From positions 1 to 40,989 of the forward strand of contig CAMTOS010000018.1 in assembly GCA_947074195.1 (NCBI GenBank): a stretch of 40,989 nucleotides of DNA. Reading direction: 5' to 3'. The first letter of the stretch is position 1. Each line of letters opens with the position of its first letter. The DNA comes from an uncultured Bacteroides sp. (GTDB taxonomy: Bacteria; Bacteroidota; Bacteroidia; Bacteroidales; Bacteroidaceae). The notes beneath the pieces were generated by a model. It saw only the letters and a program-made list of their open reading frames with translations. It ran no database searches and was not told the DNA's origin. The position numbers were made by a program, and so were the translations under genes. Shown here one piece after another: positions 32,315 through 40,989 of the stretch.

Positions 32315-35017
32315 TTATGACGGATTGCGGTTGGTAAGATCAACCAGCTTTCTGATCTTTTCGTTTAAACTTTCTGCTTTCATCAACTGCTCTATAGTAA
32401 GATGCATGCGATAACGCCAGTAATGACGAGGATTGGCAGGAACATTGATTCTTTCTTCCTCCACATTTGGATTTCTCCAACGTTCATCAATTGCCATCCA
32501 GTCTTGTAAAGCCAGGATACAAAGAATAGACTGACTATATAACTGATTGCGAATGATTTCTTCACAAACATCCGGAGTAGCGATAGCCGGAGCTGCACCA
32601 TAATGACCAAGCATTGTATTATAATAGCGCTGGGTTTGTGCATAATCTTCTTGCCACCAGCCACGCAATGTCGACATATCGTGAGTAGAGAAAGTACAAA
32701 CTGAACGATAAGGATATTCATTTAGGTGTCCGAATTCATATGCCGGATTTTTAGGCATACGCTGAATTTCAAGACTAAGAATACGTAATTCATTCATCAC
32801 CCAGTCTACACACTGAGGAATCATACCGAGGTCTTCTCCACAAACCAGCATTCGTGTCGATTGTGTGAGTTGCGGAAGCTTCTTCATGGCTTGTTCCTGC
32901 CAGAAATCATTGTGACGATGATAATAATACTGATCATATAAACGATTGAAAGCATTTTTGTCCCAATCACTTAATGAACGATAAATATAATCCAGTTGCA
33001 CTCCGATACGTGGATGGTACATATCTGGGTTATTGCGATCGCGCACAAACAGAACATCACTGATTAGTGCATAAACACCTTCACGAATCCATTTGCTGTC
33101 ATCATCGGTTTTACCTGCAAAATATGCTTCAACTTTTCGCTGTGTATCAAATGCAGGTTTCATGCAATAACGCTCGAACTGATCAGTCGTGTCAAGGAAT
33201 GTCTCTTTAACAAAATCAGCGTGCGGACCGAACATATCTTTCAGGAAATATTCGTGTATATATGGTGAAAGATATTCATCCCGGAACTGCATTCCAAAGC
33301 TTTCAATCTCTTCTCGACTCATAGGCAAGGCAGGAACAAACTGACCGAGCAAACCATGAACAGCATCCATCGGTATTTCCCAGATACGGAAGAAGCCAAG
33401 AATATGGTCAATTCGGTATGCATCGAAATATTCGGCCATTTTGCGGAAACGCTTCATCCACCAGCTATAGCCATCTTTCTCCATCACATCCCAGTTGTAA
33501 GTCGGGAATCCCCAATTTTGTCCGTTCGCCGAGAAATCATCGGGCGGGGCACCGGCCTGACCATTCATATTGAAATAATAAGGTTCCTTCCATGCTTCTA
33601 CACTAGTACGACTAATACCGATTGGAATGTCACCTTTCAATACTACACCTTTATTGCGTGCATAAGTTGTTGCCTCAAGCAATTGCAAATGCAGATGATA
33701 TTGAATAAAATAATAGATAGCAATATGAGGATAATCTGCAGTTGTTGTTTTACAAAGTTTTTCTATCTCTTCCTGACGGAATACAGAATAGCTTGGCCAT
33801 TTTGTAAAATCAGGAGTCTTATAGGCATCGCGCAGATAACTGAAAACTGCATATGGCTGCAACCATTCTTTATTGTTATCAAAGAATGCTTTGAAATCTT
33901 TTGAAGCAAGTGTTTTTTCTCCATCTTGCTTGAAAAGCAATTTAAAATAGTCCCACTTTGTATTATTAACTGCTTCATAATCTATGGCAGCAAGTGAATT
34001 TAAATCTTTCTGCTTTTGATTAAAAGTTTTCACCGCTTCTTTATCCTTTAGTTTACCCATCTTGAGTATGTCAGCATACATTGGATGGAAAGCATAAATA
34101 GAGATACTATTGTAAGGATAAGAATCTGTCCATGTGTGAGTCATGGTTGTATCGTTGATAGGGAGAATCTGAACAACTTTCTGTTTAGTTTCTACAGCCC
34201 AGTCAATCATTTTCTTTAAATCACTAAAATCGCCTACACCAAAACTTTTCTCAGAGCGCAAAGAGAAAACCGGAATAGCTACACCAGCGCCTTTCCATGC
34301 AGGTTGATCTATATATACATAGCGATCGGCTACGACAACAGTTTCATTTGGTTTTGAGCCACCTTGCGCAAGGTAGCGATTGGGATTGTTTTCCCAGGCA
34401 ACGAACTTTTTATCTTTCTTATTGAAAAGAACGAATTTATATTCCAGCGGGAATTCTATTTTTTTTGAATCTAATTCGATTTGCCAGTCTGGGAAATCTG
34501 CATCACTCATCATAACTGCCTTATTCGGATCCCAGTTTCCAAGAATTTTCTGGTTACCGCTAATGGCGAGAACAAAATCTGAGCTAACTGAAGGCGCATG
34601 TGCAATAATACGAACGCTATTGACATAGGTGCGTGGTATAGCTGCACGTTTATTATGCGCTAAAAGTGATTCTGTAAACGCAGAACTATAGAAGTAAAGC
34701 TGATCGGGTATATTCTTCCAGTTATCATATACCGTATATATTTTCTTATCATCGCCTTCAACAAAAAGCTTGCGTTCAAAACTGTCCCACTCACGGCGTA
34801 CTTCAACACCGTCTTTGCAAATGCAATAACAATAATTTATCGTTCCTTTATCAGTGAGAAAATTAGGATGAAGGTCACCGGTCCAATGTATTCCATCAAT
34901 CGTGTGCATAGTAAGCAACTGATTTGCATGGATAACGCCCGAATCCTGAAGATAATAGTCTATGCGAACTTCTTCTCCCCAGTTAGTTCTGTATTCTATA
35001 TTGAATGATACTAACAT
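32315..35017 (-). CDS. malQ: 4-alpha-glucanotransferase with N-terminal starch-binding modules
   Basis: I start at 35017 (MLVSFNIEYRTNWGEEV), 900 residues; the upstream ATG at 35053 would add twelve residues not typical of the family. The N-terminal 260 residues are two CBM20-like carbohydrate-binding modules, with LAISGNQKILGNWDPNKAVMMSD near 150 in the second one. The GH77 catalytic domain follows: YRIDHILGFFRIWEIP with nucleophile Asp537, CGEDLGMIP with acid Glu728, and STHDMSTLRGWW. It moves glucan segments between maltodextrins in the cytoplasm. The insertion-bearing, CBM-fused form is usual in Bacteroidota. An upstream palindrome may be its operator. Confidence 0.93.
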   Translation of the reverse strand: MLVSFNIEYRTNWGEEVRIDYYLQDSGVIHANQLLTMHTIDGIHWTGDLHPNFLTDKGTINYCYCICKDGVEVRREWDSFERKLFVEGDDKKIYTVYDNWKNIPDQLYFYSSAFTESLLAHNKRAAIPRTYVNSVRIIAHAPSVSSDFVLAISGNQKILGNWDPNKAVMMSDADFPDWQIELDSKKIEFPLEYKFVLFNKKDKKFVAWENNPNRYLAQGGSKPNETVVVADRYVYIDQPAWKGAGVAIPVFSLRSEKSFGVGDFSDLKKMIDWAVETKQKVVQILPINDTTMTHTWTDSYPYNSISIYAFHPMYADILKMGKLKDKEAVKTFNQKQKDLNSLAAIDYEAVNNTKWDYFKLLFKQDGEKTLASKDFKAFFDNNKEWLQPYAVFSYLRDAYKTPDFTKWPSYSVFRQEEIEKLCKTTTADYPHIAIYYFIQYHLHLQLLEATTYARNKGVVLKGDIPIGISRTSVEAWKEPYYFNMNGQAGAPPDDFSANGQNWGFPTYNWDVMEKDGYSWWMKRFRKMAEYFDAYRIDHILGFFRIWEIPMDAVHGLLGQFVPALPMSREEIESFGMQFRDEYLSPYIHEYFLKDMFGPHADFVKETFLDTTDQFERYCMKPAFDTQRKVEAYFAGKTDDDSKWIREGVYALISDVLFVRDRNNPDMYHPRIGVQLDYIYRSLSDWDKNAFNRLYDQYYYHRHNDFWQEQAMKKLPQLTQSTRMLVCGEDLGMIPQCVDWVMNELRILSLEIQRMPKNPAYEFGHLNEYPYRSVCTFSTHDMSTLRGWWQEDYAQTQRYYNTMLGHYGAAPAIATPDVCEEIIRNQLYSQSILCILALQDWMAIDERWRNPNVEEERINVPANPRHYWRYRMHLTIEQLMKAESLNEKIRKLVDLTNRNPS

Positions 35018-35050
35018 ATATATTAGATTTGAATAATTAACTATTTTATG

Positions 35051-35058
35051 CAAGTATA
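35051..35058 (-). promoter_or_regulatory. Possible -7 motif for malQ
   Basis: TATACTTG on the minus strand is one base off TAnnTTTG and lies 33 bases before the chosen start. Confidence 0.4.
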
Positions 35059-35115
35059 ATTGATTCTTTTTTCTCTTATTTATTTCAGTGATAATTACTG
35101 TTTTAAAATACTGTG

Positions 35116-35125
35116 CAAACGTTTG
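35116..35125. promoter_or_regulatory. LacI-type operator candidate upstream of malQ
   Basis: CAAACGTTTG is a perfect 10-bp palindrome with a central CG, the form bound by many LacI/PurR-family regulators, 57 bases upstream of the -7 candidate. Confidence 0.45.
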
Positions 35126-35197
35126 TGTTGAGTTGTTTCAAAACATATATTTAACAGTTAATTAACAAAAAAGAATTATAACATGCGAAAACGACAT

Positions 35198-35234
35198 AAA
35201 AAACTCCCGCAGAATTCTTAATCTCTACGGGAGT
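35198..35234 (-). terminator. Terminator of the ribonucleotide reductase gene
   Basis: On the minus strand a 7-bp ACTCCCG/CGGGAGT stem (35203-35209 with 35228-35234), extended inside by several pairs, is followed by six Ts. Confidence 0.85.
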
Positions 35235-35260
35235 ATAATATATAAGTTTGAAAAGTGATT

Positions 35261-37798
35261 TTATCCGCAACGTGATGCGCCACAGGTAGTACACATAAGG
35301 CAACCTTCCTGATATACGAGTGTCTCGTTACCACAATTAGGGCATTTTTTGCCTTTAGCAGCTGTACCATCCTGAATATACTTCTTAAGAGCACGCTCTA
35401 CACCATTTTTCCAGGTATTGATGTTCTCGTTGTCTAATTGCAGTGAACCAACAAGCTTAATTACCTGCTCAATTGGCATTCTATAGCGCAACACACCTGA
35501 AATAAGTTTCGCATAGTTCCAGTATTCCTTATTGAATTTCTCAGAAAGACCTTCAATCGTCATTTTATATCCGCGTTTATTCTCAAACTGGAAATCATAA
35601 CGTTTGTTGCCGTTCTCATCTACATTTTTAATGATACGTCCCTGAGTAACACTTTTGGGAATAAAGATACCTTCATCATCATCCTGCAAACCAGTGAATA
35701 TTTCATAAGGATATCCATCCATCAAACCGATAAGTGCAACCCATTTCTCTTTATTATTCTGAAAACGGACAATATCAGCCTCTAATACAGCCGGACGAGT
35801 CTCTACTACTGTAGGTGGCTTGCATGGAGGCAGATCACCTTTTTTCTCAGGTTTGGCAGATATTAGTACACCTGAACGTGAGCCATCACGATAAACGGTA
35901 CATCCCTTGCAACCAGATTTCCAGGCTTCAACATAAAGGTGATTCACCAATTCCTCATCTACATTATTCGGAAGATTGATAGTAACGCTAATCGAATGAT
36001 CAACCCATTTCTGAATTCTTCCCTGCATTCTAACCTTCATTAACCAGTCAACATCATTTGAAGTGGCTTTATAATAAGGAGATTCTTCTACCAGTTTATC
36101 AATTTCTTCCTGTGTATAATGTTTAGCAGGATCATGTCCATTGGCTTCCATCCAGGTAACAAACTTGTGATGGAATACAATATATTCTTCGAATGAATCA
36201 CCAGACTCATCTGTAAAGTCAATTCTTACATTGGTATCGTTTGGATTAACTTTACGACGACGCTTGTAAACTGGTAAAAATACAGGCTCAATTCCCGATG
36301 TTGTTTGTGTCATCAAACTTGTTGTACCGGTAGGTGCAATAGTCAGACACGCAATATTACGGCGACCATGTTTTGACATTAATTCATATAGCTCGGGATC
36401 AGCTTCACGCAAACGATTGATAAAAGGATTATTTTTTTCTCTTTCTGTATCATAGACCTCGAATGCTCCACGTTCTTTAGCCATCTCTACAGATGAACGG
36501 TAAGCGTTAAGAGCAACAGCTTTATGCACCTCTTCCGAGAAGTTTGTAGCCTCTTCAGTACCATATCGTAATCCCATTGCTGCAAGCATATCACCTTCTG
36601 CTGTAATACCTACACCAGTTCTGCGACCTTGTCCGCTTTTCTTATAGATTTTTTCCCAAAGAAGTTTTTCGGTACGTTTTACTTCTACGTTTTCAGGGTC
36701 AGCATCAATTTTCTCCATGATCAATTCAATCTTTTCAAGCTCAAGATCGATAATGTCATCCATGATGCGCTGAGCCAATGCTACATGCTTTCTGAATAAA
36801 TCGAAGTCGAAATAGGCATCGGGTTTAAAAGGATTAACCACATATGAGTAAAGATTGATAGCCAACAAGCGACATGAGTCATATGGACATAATGGTATTT
36901 CACCACATGGATTTGTAGAAACTGTGCGATAGCCTAAATCTGCATAACAATCGGGCACAGATTCACGGATGATTGTATCCCAGAATAATACACCGGGTTC
37001 TGCAGATTTCCATGCGTTATGCACAATCTTTTTCCAAAGTGCCGAAGCATCAATATCTTTTGTGTATGCAGGATTATCTGAATTAACGGGGAAAGTTTGA
37101 GTATATGATTCATTATTGATGGCAGCATTCATGAAAGCATCATCAAGTTTAACCGAAACATTAGCACCTGTGACTCTTCCTTCAGTCATTTTCGCATCAA
37201 TAAAAGCTTCTGAATCCGGATGTTTGATAGATACGCTAAGCATTAAAGCGCCACGACGACCATCCTGAGCTACTTCACGGGTAGAATTGGAATAACGTTC
37301 CATAAAGGGAACAAGACCAGTTGAAGTTAATGCTGAGTTTTTAACCGGAGAACCTTTAGGACGAATGTGTGAAAGGTCATGTCCCACACCACCACGTCTT
37401 TTCATTAACTGAACCTGCTCTTCATCAATTTTAATGATACCGCCATATGAATCGGCTGTACCATCAACACCAATAACAAAACAGTTAGAAAGTGATGCGA
37501 CCTGGAAATGATTACCAATTCCTGTCATCGGACTACCTTGTGGAACGATATATTTAAAGTGGTCTAAGACATCATAAACTTCCTGTGCAGAAAGTGCTTT
37601 AGGATATTTGCTCTCAATACGAGCAATTTCATTTGCAATTCTCCAGTGCATATCTTCCGGAGATTTTTCATAGATATTGCCGAAAGAATCTTTCAGGGCA
37701 TATTTGTTCACCCAAACACGGGCTGCCAATTCATCACCCATAAAGTATTTCAACGATTCTTCATAGGCTTCATTGTAAGTAAACGTCTGCTTATCCAC
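35261..37798 (-). CDS. nrdJ: Adenosylcobalamin-dependent (class II) ribonucleotide reductase
   Basis: The 845-residue enzyme makes deoxyribonucleotides with a B12 radical and needs no oxygen. It has the NrdJ order: a short N-terminus without an ATP-cone, SLSNCFVIG with the first redox Cys, KRRGGVGHDLSHIRPKGSPV, TNPCGEIPLCPY with the radical Cys and Glu, and NIACLTIAPTGTTSL with the second redox Cys. The C-terminal tail KKCPNCGNETLV and MCTTCGASRCG is a zinc-ribbon-like segment with the Cys pair that re-reduces the active site. It is monocistronic. No cobalamin riboswitch lies upstream, though the enzyme depends on B12. Confidence 0.94.
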   Translation of the reverse strand: MDKQTFTYNEAYEESLKYFMGDELAARVWVNKYALKDSFGNIYEKSPEDMHWRIANEIARIESKYPKALSAQEVYDVLDHFKYIVPQGSPMTGIGNHFQVASLSNCFVIGVDGTADSYGGIIKIDEEQVQLMKRRGGVGHDLSHIRPKGSPVKNSALTSTGLVPFMERYSNSTREVAQDGRRGALMLSVSIKHPDSEAFIDAKMTEGRVTGANVSVKLDDAFMNAAINNESYTQTFPVNSDNPAYTKDIDASALWKKIVHNAWKSAEPGVLFWDTIIRESVPDCYADLGYRTVSTNPCGEIPLCPYDSCRLLAINLYSYVVNPFKPDAYFDFDLFRKHVALAQRIMDDIIDLELEKIELIMEKIDADPENVEVKRTEKLLWEKIYKKSGQGRRTGVGITAEGDMLAAMGLRYGTEEATNFSEEVHKAVALNAYRSSVEMAKERGAFEVYDTEREKNNPFINRLREADPELYELMSKHGRRNIACLTIAPTGTTSLMTQTTSGIEPVFLPVYKRRRKVNPNDTNVRIDFTDESGDSFEEYIVFHHKFVTWMEANGHDPAKHYTQEEIDKLVEESPYYKATSNDVDWLMKVRMQGRIQKWVDHSISVTINLPNNVDEELVNHLYVEAWKSGCKGCTVYRDGSRSGVLISAKPEKKGDLPPCKPPTVVETRPAVLEADIVRFQNNKEKWVALIGLMDGYPYEIFTGLQDDDEGIFIPKSVTQGRIIKNVDENGNKRYDFQFENKRGYKMTIEGLSEKFNKEYWNYAKLISGVLRYRMPIEQVIKLVGSLQLDNENINTWKNGVERALKKYIQDGTAAKGKKCPNCGNETLVYQEGCLMCTTCGASRCG

Positions 37799-37823
37799 TT
37801 TGATATCAGTTTTAGTTGTTTTA

Positions 37824-37861
37824 ATAATAAGGTATTAGTTGTAGAAGTATTGCCTTATTAT
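37824..37861 (-). promoter_or_regulatory. Stem-loop in the nrdJ leader
   Basis: ATAATAAGG and CCTTATTAT (37824-37832 with 37853-37861) form a 9-bp inverted repeat with a 20-base loop. It lies just after the predicted transcription start and 26 bases before the start codon. Confidence 0.55.
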
Positions 37862-37873
37862 CAAAAGCGGGTG

Positions 37874-37904
37874 CAAAAATAAGAAGGTTTTTTTTAATCA
37901 CAAA
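37874..37904 (-). promoter_or_regulatory. Promoter of nrdJ
   Basis: On the minus strand TTTG (37901-37904), a 19-base spacer and TATTTTTG (37874-37881) match the Bacteroidota promoter. Confidence 0.7.
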
Positions 37905-38076
37905 ATAAATAAAGTTATAATGTTTAGATTGTTGAAAACTTTATTAATGTTTAAAAGTTGTCCAAAATAAAAATCTAATAACTTGAAATATAGAACGTTG
38001 AAGTATTGAGATATGTTCATAAGTTATCCAAAAAAATAATTCGCATTACATCTTGGAATATTAAAAGTTTCTTTTT

Positions 38077-38084
38077 TATCTTTG
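38077..38084 (+). promoter_or_regulatory. -7 promoter motif for the nitroreductase
   Basis: TATCTTTG lies only 14 bases before the start at 38099, so the leader would be very short. Confidence 0.5.
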
Positions 38085-38098
38085 CTTAAAAAAGAAAT

Positions 38099-38842
38099 AT
38101 GATAGATTCAATCAGAGAAAGAAGAACAATACGAAAGTATACTTCTGAGGATATATCTCAGGAGTTGTTAAATAGCTTACTAAAAGAATCATTTCGTGCT
38201 TCGACCATGGGAGGCATGCAATTATATAGTGTAATTGTCACTCGTGAAGCTGAAATGAAAGAAAGACTTGCGCCAACACATTTTAATCAGCCAATGGTGA
38301 AAAATGCACCCGTAGTTTTGACATTCTGCGCAGATTTCCGCCGTTTTTCGGAGTGGTGTAATCTTCGCGAAGCAACACCCGGATACGACAACTTTCTGTC
38401 ATTTATGAATGCGGCAACAGACGCATTGCTGGTAGCACAGACTTTTTGTACACTTGCAGAAGATGCAGGTTTGGGTATATGTTATTTGGGTACAACTATA
38501 TATAATTCAGATAAGATAATTGATATTCTGAAATTGCCGGAATTAGTATTCCCGATAACCACTATCACTGTAGGTTATCCTGCTGAAATGCCGGATCAGG
38601 TAGATCGTTTGCCTTTTGAATCATTAATTCACAATGAAACCTATAAAGATTATACGTCATCGGATATTGATTCAATCTATGAATATAAAGAGTCGCTTGA
38701 TGAAAATAAGAAGTTTGTAGAAGATAATGCAAAATCGACTCTCGCTCAGGTATTTACAGAAGTGCGATATACAAAAGATGCCAATGAGGCTATTTCAAAG
38801 AACTTAATGGAATCATTGCGGAAGCAAGGTTTTATAAAATAA
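38099..38842 (+). CDS. Nitroreductase-family flavoprotein
   Basis: The 247-residue protein begins IRERRTIRKYTSEDISQELLNSLL, the usual nitroreductase opening with the FMN-phosphate-binding Arg pair (SIRERRTIRKY), followed by ASTMGGMQLYSVIV, KNAPVVLTFCAD, ATDALLVAQTFCTLAEDAGLGICYLGTT and TTITVGYPAEMPDQ, all in the family order. It has a C-terminal extension of about 50 charged residues (DIDSIYEYKESLDENKKFVEDN). It most likely reduces flavin- or quinone-type substrates with NAD(P)H in the cytoplasm. The natural substrate is unknown. Confidence 0.9.
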   Translation: MIDSIRERRTIRKYTSEDISQELLNSLLKESFRASTMGGMQLYSVIVTREAEMKERLAPTHFNQPMVKNAPVVLTFCADFRRFSEWCNLREATPGYDNFLSFMNAATDALLVAQTFCTLAEDAGLGICYLGTTIYNSDKIIDILKLPELVFPITTITVGYPAEMPDQVDRLPFESLIHNETYKDYTSSDIDSIYEYKESLDENKKFVEDNAKSTLAQVFTEVRYTKDANEAISKNLMESLRKQGFIK

Positions 38843-38871
38843 AAAAGGCGAGTAGAGATACTCGCTTTTTT
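38842..38871. terminator. Terminator between the nitroreductase gene and dnaA
   Basis: A 7-bp GCGAGTA/TACTCGC stem (38848-38854 with 38859-38865) with a GAGA loop is flanked by A-run and six Ts, so it can act for both convergent genes. Confidence 0.9.
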
Positions 38872-38874
38872 GTA

Positions 38875-40293
38875 TTATTTTCTTTGCTTTAACGCAGATT
38901 CGATGCTTTCAAGGTCGGCGCGGAATGATTTATCCACTTCGCATTGCCCTTTAACCGTTTTGCAGGCGTGCAATACCGTCGCATGATCTTTACCGCCGAT
39001 TTGTTTCCCGATTTTAGAAGTTGAAAAATCGGTATATTGTTTTGCAAGAAACATTGCAATCTGACGCGCCTGTACAACTTCTTTCTTTCTCGATTTTGTA
39101 TGAATTGCGCTAATTTCAAGGCTAAAGTACTTACATACTGTATTGATAATATCTTCAACCCCGATATTTTTTGTTTCATTGCGTACAGAACCGTGTACGA
39201 TGCGTTTTGCAAGCTCAATATCTATTTCCTTATTAAAGATCGTTGAGCGGGCCATGATGGCAATTACAATACCTTCAAGGTCGCGTACGCTATCATTTAC
39301 ATTCTCTGCGATATAATCAATAACTTCTGATGGGAAATCCAGACCATCGCGATGTATTTTACTTCTAAGGATATTTTTTCTTAATTCAATATTCGGTTTT
39401 TCCAGTTCAGCTACCATACCCCACTTAAAGCGGGTTAAAAGGCGCTCTTCCATACCCTGGAGTAGCATTGGCGCACGGTCGCAGGTTAGAATAAGCTGTT
39501 TGCCATTCTGGTGAAGATGATTGAATATATGGAAGAAAGTATTCTGCGTACGGGTAACACCTACAAATTCCTGAATATCATCGATAATCAATACGTCAAT
39601 TGACTGATAGAAGTTGATGAAATCATTCGTTGTATTGTTACGTACTGAATCAGTATACTGCACCTGGAAAAGATGAGCTGATACATAAAGAACACGCTTG
39701 TCAGGATATAATTCTTTGATACGGGTACCGACAGCATTTGCAAGGTGAGTTTTGCCAACGCCGGATGCTCCGTGAAGAAATAGCGGGTTAAAAGCTGTTC
39801 CTGCAGGTTTTTCTGCAACAGCTTCTGCTACACTGCGTGAAAGTTTATTGCTATAACCTTCAATGAAATTTTCAAAATTGTAGCTTGGATTCAGGCGCGG
39901 ATCCAAATCCTGAGGTGCCGGTGCCTGAAGAATATTAGGTGCTTTGTTTCCTCCGTTACGGATAGCCGTTTGTTGCGGAACCGCCATTGATCGGTTTGTT
40001 GCCTCTAAATTTACAGTCTGAGTGGGTGTAGAAGAGCGGTCCACCATGATGTTATACATCAGTTTTGTGCCATTACCAATGACCTTATACAAGGTGCGAC
40101 GAAGTAAGTCTACGAATTTATCCTCAAGGAATTCATAGAAAAACTGACTTGGTACCTGTATAACAAAGGTATTATCCTCATATTTCAGAGGAACAATGGG
40201 GGAAAACCATGTTTTAAAAGTCGAGTCAGGTACGTTGTCACGGATGATATCCAGACAACTGTTCCAGAGCACGACATGGTTGGATTCAATCAT
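38875..40293 (-). CDS. dnaA: Chromosomal replication initiator DnaA
   Basis: The 472-residue protein has domain I (about 1-85, with the [14 protein letters not shown] block for helicase interaction), a variable linker, the AAA+ domain with Walker [16 protein letters not shown] (Lys181) and Walker B LIIDDIQ, and domain IV with a helix-turn-helix, [24 protein letters not shown], and the signature [15 protein letters not shown]. It opens the replication origin. The neighbouring spacer lacks recognisable DnaA boxes, so the origin may be elsewhere, as in other Bacteroidota where dnaA is not next to oriC. No dnaN gene follows. Confidence 0.97.
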   Translation of the reverse strand: MIESNHVVLWNSCLDIIRDNVPDSTFKTWFSPIVPLKYEDNTFVIQVPSQFFYEFLEDKFVDLLRRTLYKVIGNGTKLMYNIMVDRSSTPTQTVNLEATNRSMAVPQQTAIRNGGNKAPNILQAPAPQDLDPRLNPSYNFENFIEGYSNKLSRSVAEAVAEKPAGTAFNPLFLHGASGVGKTHLANAVGTRIKELYPDKRVLYVSAHLFQVQYTDSVRNNTTNDFINFYQSIDVLIIDDIQEFVGVTRTQNTFFHIFNHLHQNGKQLILTCDRAPMLLQGMEERLLTRFKWGMVAELEKPNIELRKNILRSKIHRDGLDFPSEVIDYIAENVNDSVRDLEGIVIAIMARSTIFNKEIDIELAKRIVHGSVRNETKNIGVEDIINTVCKYFSLEISAIHTKSRKKEVVQARQIAMFLAKQYTDFSTSKIGKQIGGKDHATVLHACKTVKGQCEVDKSFRADLESIESALKQRK

Positions 40294-40627
40294 AACGGCT
40301 GTAAATACTTAAAATAATAAGGCAAAACTTCTACACTGCAAAATTGAGAATCTTATTTGGAAAAAACAAGTGTGATATTTTTTGTTTATTCCAATATTAG
40401 TCTAATATTCTCATTATGAGTGATTTGTGTAGGGTAGTGCAAATCTATATGTTGTAAAACTCCTTGTAAATTTATAAATGGTTGATAACCAAAAAGATAA
40501 AAGTTAAAAAATCTGATTTTGATGCTTTGGTGATAAGGCAACAGCAAGTATATTTTATTAGAAAATAGTACTGTTTGCATTAATCTTTATCAGCTGTGGT
40601 TATTTAGATAAAATCTAATTAACTACA
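40294..40627. other. Spacer upstream of dnaA
   Basis: These 334 AT-rich bases hold a possible dnaA -7 motif (CAATTTTG, minus strand, 40339-40346, one base off) but no clear terminator, no DnaA-box cluster and no convincing ORF. A 64-codon reading on the minus strand (40386-40580) looks random. Confidence 0.5.
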
Positions 40628-40989
40628 TTATTTATCTTTTCGGCCGAATACCGAGAACTGAACGTAACGTTTCGGATGCTCTTTCAGATCCAATAGCAAA
40701 TTACTCGCATTAACGGCAGTTTGGTTCAGATTATTATATAATTCAGGATCATTGAATAATAATCCGATTGTATTATTTTTCTCATTAACCTTATCAGTGA
40801 TTAATTTCACATTTGCCAGAGTGCTATCAATTTCTTTGGCTATACCCGCATAATCAATTTCCTTTAACTGATCGCTGACAGATATGAAATTATCGCTCAT
40901 GATGCTGAGTTTATTTGTCAATTGTGGTATATCTTTCTTCATTAAAGTTTTCAAGTCACTACTTACAACTGCCAGATTGCTCATTGTTT
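40628..40989 (-). CDS. MCE/MlaD-family protein, C-terminal part
   Basis: The reverse strand is open from the right edge to a stop at 40628; only the last 120 codons or so are in the window. The region is a helical, heptad-like stretch (SDLKTLMKKDIPQLTNKLS, VKLITDKVNEKN) followed by IGLLFNDPELYNNLN and ending LLLDLKEHPKRYVQFSVFGRKDK, which is the characteristic tail of Bacteroidota MlaD/MCE substrate-binding proteins that move phospholipids between membranes. The N-terminal membrane anchor and MCE domain lie outside the window. Confidence 0.8.
   Translation of the reverse strand, partial: TMSNLAVVSSDLKTLMKKDIPQLTNKLSIMSDNFISVSDQLKEIDYAGIAKEIDSTLANVKLITDKVNEKNNTIGLLFNDPELYNNLNQTAVNASNLLLDLKEHPKRYVQFSVFGRKDK

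Larger units (their letters stand above)
37799..38098. other. Divergent spacer between nrdJ and the nitroreductase gene
   Basis: It holds the nrdJ promoter and leader hairpin, the nitroreductase -7 motif, and two similar stretches (AAGTTGTCCAAAATAA at 37955-37970 and AAGTTATCCAAAAAAA at 38021-38036). No ORF is convincing. Confidence 0.6.

Noticed and set aside
35018..35053. Upstream ATG for malQ
   Set aside because: The extra twelve residues contain no family feature and overlap the likely promoter region.
40386..40580. 64-codon ORF upstream of dnaA
   Set aside because: Composition is that of random AT-rich DNA, with no domain, signal peptide or promoter.
40294..40627. Replication origin next to dnaA
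   Set aside because: No cluster of TTATCCACA-type boxes is visible, and the only near matches in the area are inside coding sequence (37791, 38928) or isolated (38024).
1..40989. CRISPR arrays, prophage, insertion sequences, tRNA or rRNA genes
   Set aside because: No regularly spaced repeats, transposase or integrase motifs, or cloverleaf structures were seen on reading either strand.

Overview
The window looks like a chromosomal segment of a Bacteroidales bacterium (Bacteroides, Parabacteroides or Dysgonomonas type). The evidence is the set of Bacteroidota families (a TonB-dependent receptor with an STN domain, a FecR anti-sigma factor with its ECF sigma factor, DUF4249- and DUF4843-like lipoproteins, an RprX/RprY-like two-component system, a DUF2027-Smr protein, a B12-dependent ribonucleotide reductase). 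It is also the AT-rich spacers, the repeated -7 promoter motif TAnnTTTG, and the near absence of Shine-Dalgarno sites except in the rpsF-rpsR-rplI operon. I see no prophage, insertion sequence, CRISPR array, tRNA or rRNA.

Layout. 1-176: start of an outer-membrane barrel gene running off the left edge. 497-6465: an ethanolamine cassette (permease, eutB, eutC) flanked by two paralogous surface-type lipoproteins with look-alike terminators. 6531-9921: nudix hydrolase and queA, a divergent DUF2027-Smr gene, and a small secreted LTxxQ protein. 10165-11048: a LysO-type lysine exporter encoded as two coupled ORFs. 11093-18734 (minus): hemW, ECF sigma factor, DUF4843-like lipoprotein, FecR, TonB receptor, DUF4249 lipoprotein and another lipoprotein, which form a complete but uncharacterised envelope-sensing uptake unit. 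18735-19475: a long non-coding stretch rich in palindromes. 19476-24156: an EF-G paralog with altered GTPase motifs, then rprX-rprY. 24239-26602: a 58-residue membrane protein, a MarR regulator, the ribosomal operon and a small lipoprotein. 26757-32201: acyl-CoA ligase, mtaB, a small family of palindromic repeats, a family 2 glycosyltransferase, mgsA and folB. 32315-40989: malQ, the B12-dependent ribonucleotide reductase, a nitroreductase, dnaA and the end of an MCE/MlaD-type gene.

How the genes work together. EutBC and the ribonucleotide reductase both need adenosylcobalamin, so this organism must make or import B12. The permease and EutBC take in ethanolamine and split it to acetaldehyde and ammonia, without microcompartment genes nearby. 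The sigma/FecR/TonB unit fits an outer-membrane import system that controls its own expression. The bS6-bS18-bL9 operon is translated with strong Shine-Dalgarno sites before rpsR and rplI, which fits the idea that Bacteroidota control synthesis of the proteins that hide the anti-Shine-Dalgarno sequence. I see no wholly unknown system that I can defend. The strongest leads are the TonB/sigma unit, the rpsR Shine-Dalgarno site, the covarying repeats after mtaB, and the palindrome cluster upstream of the EF-G paralog.
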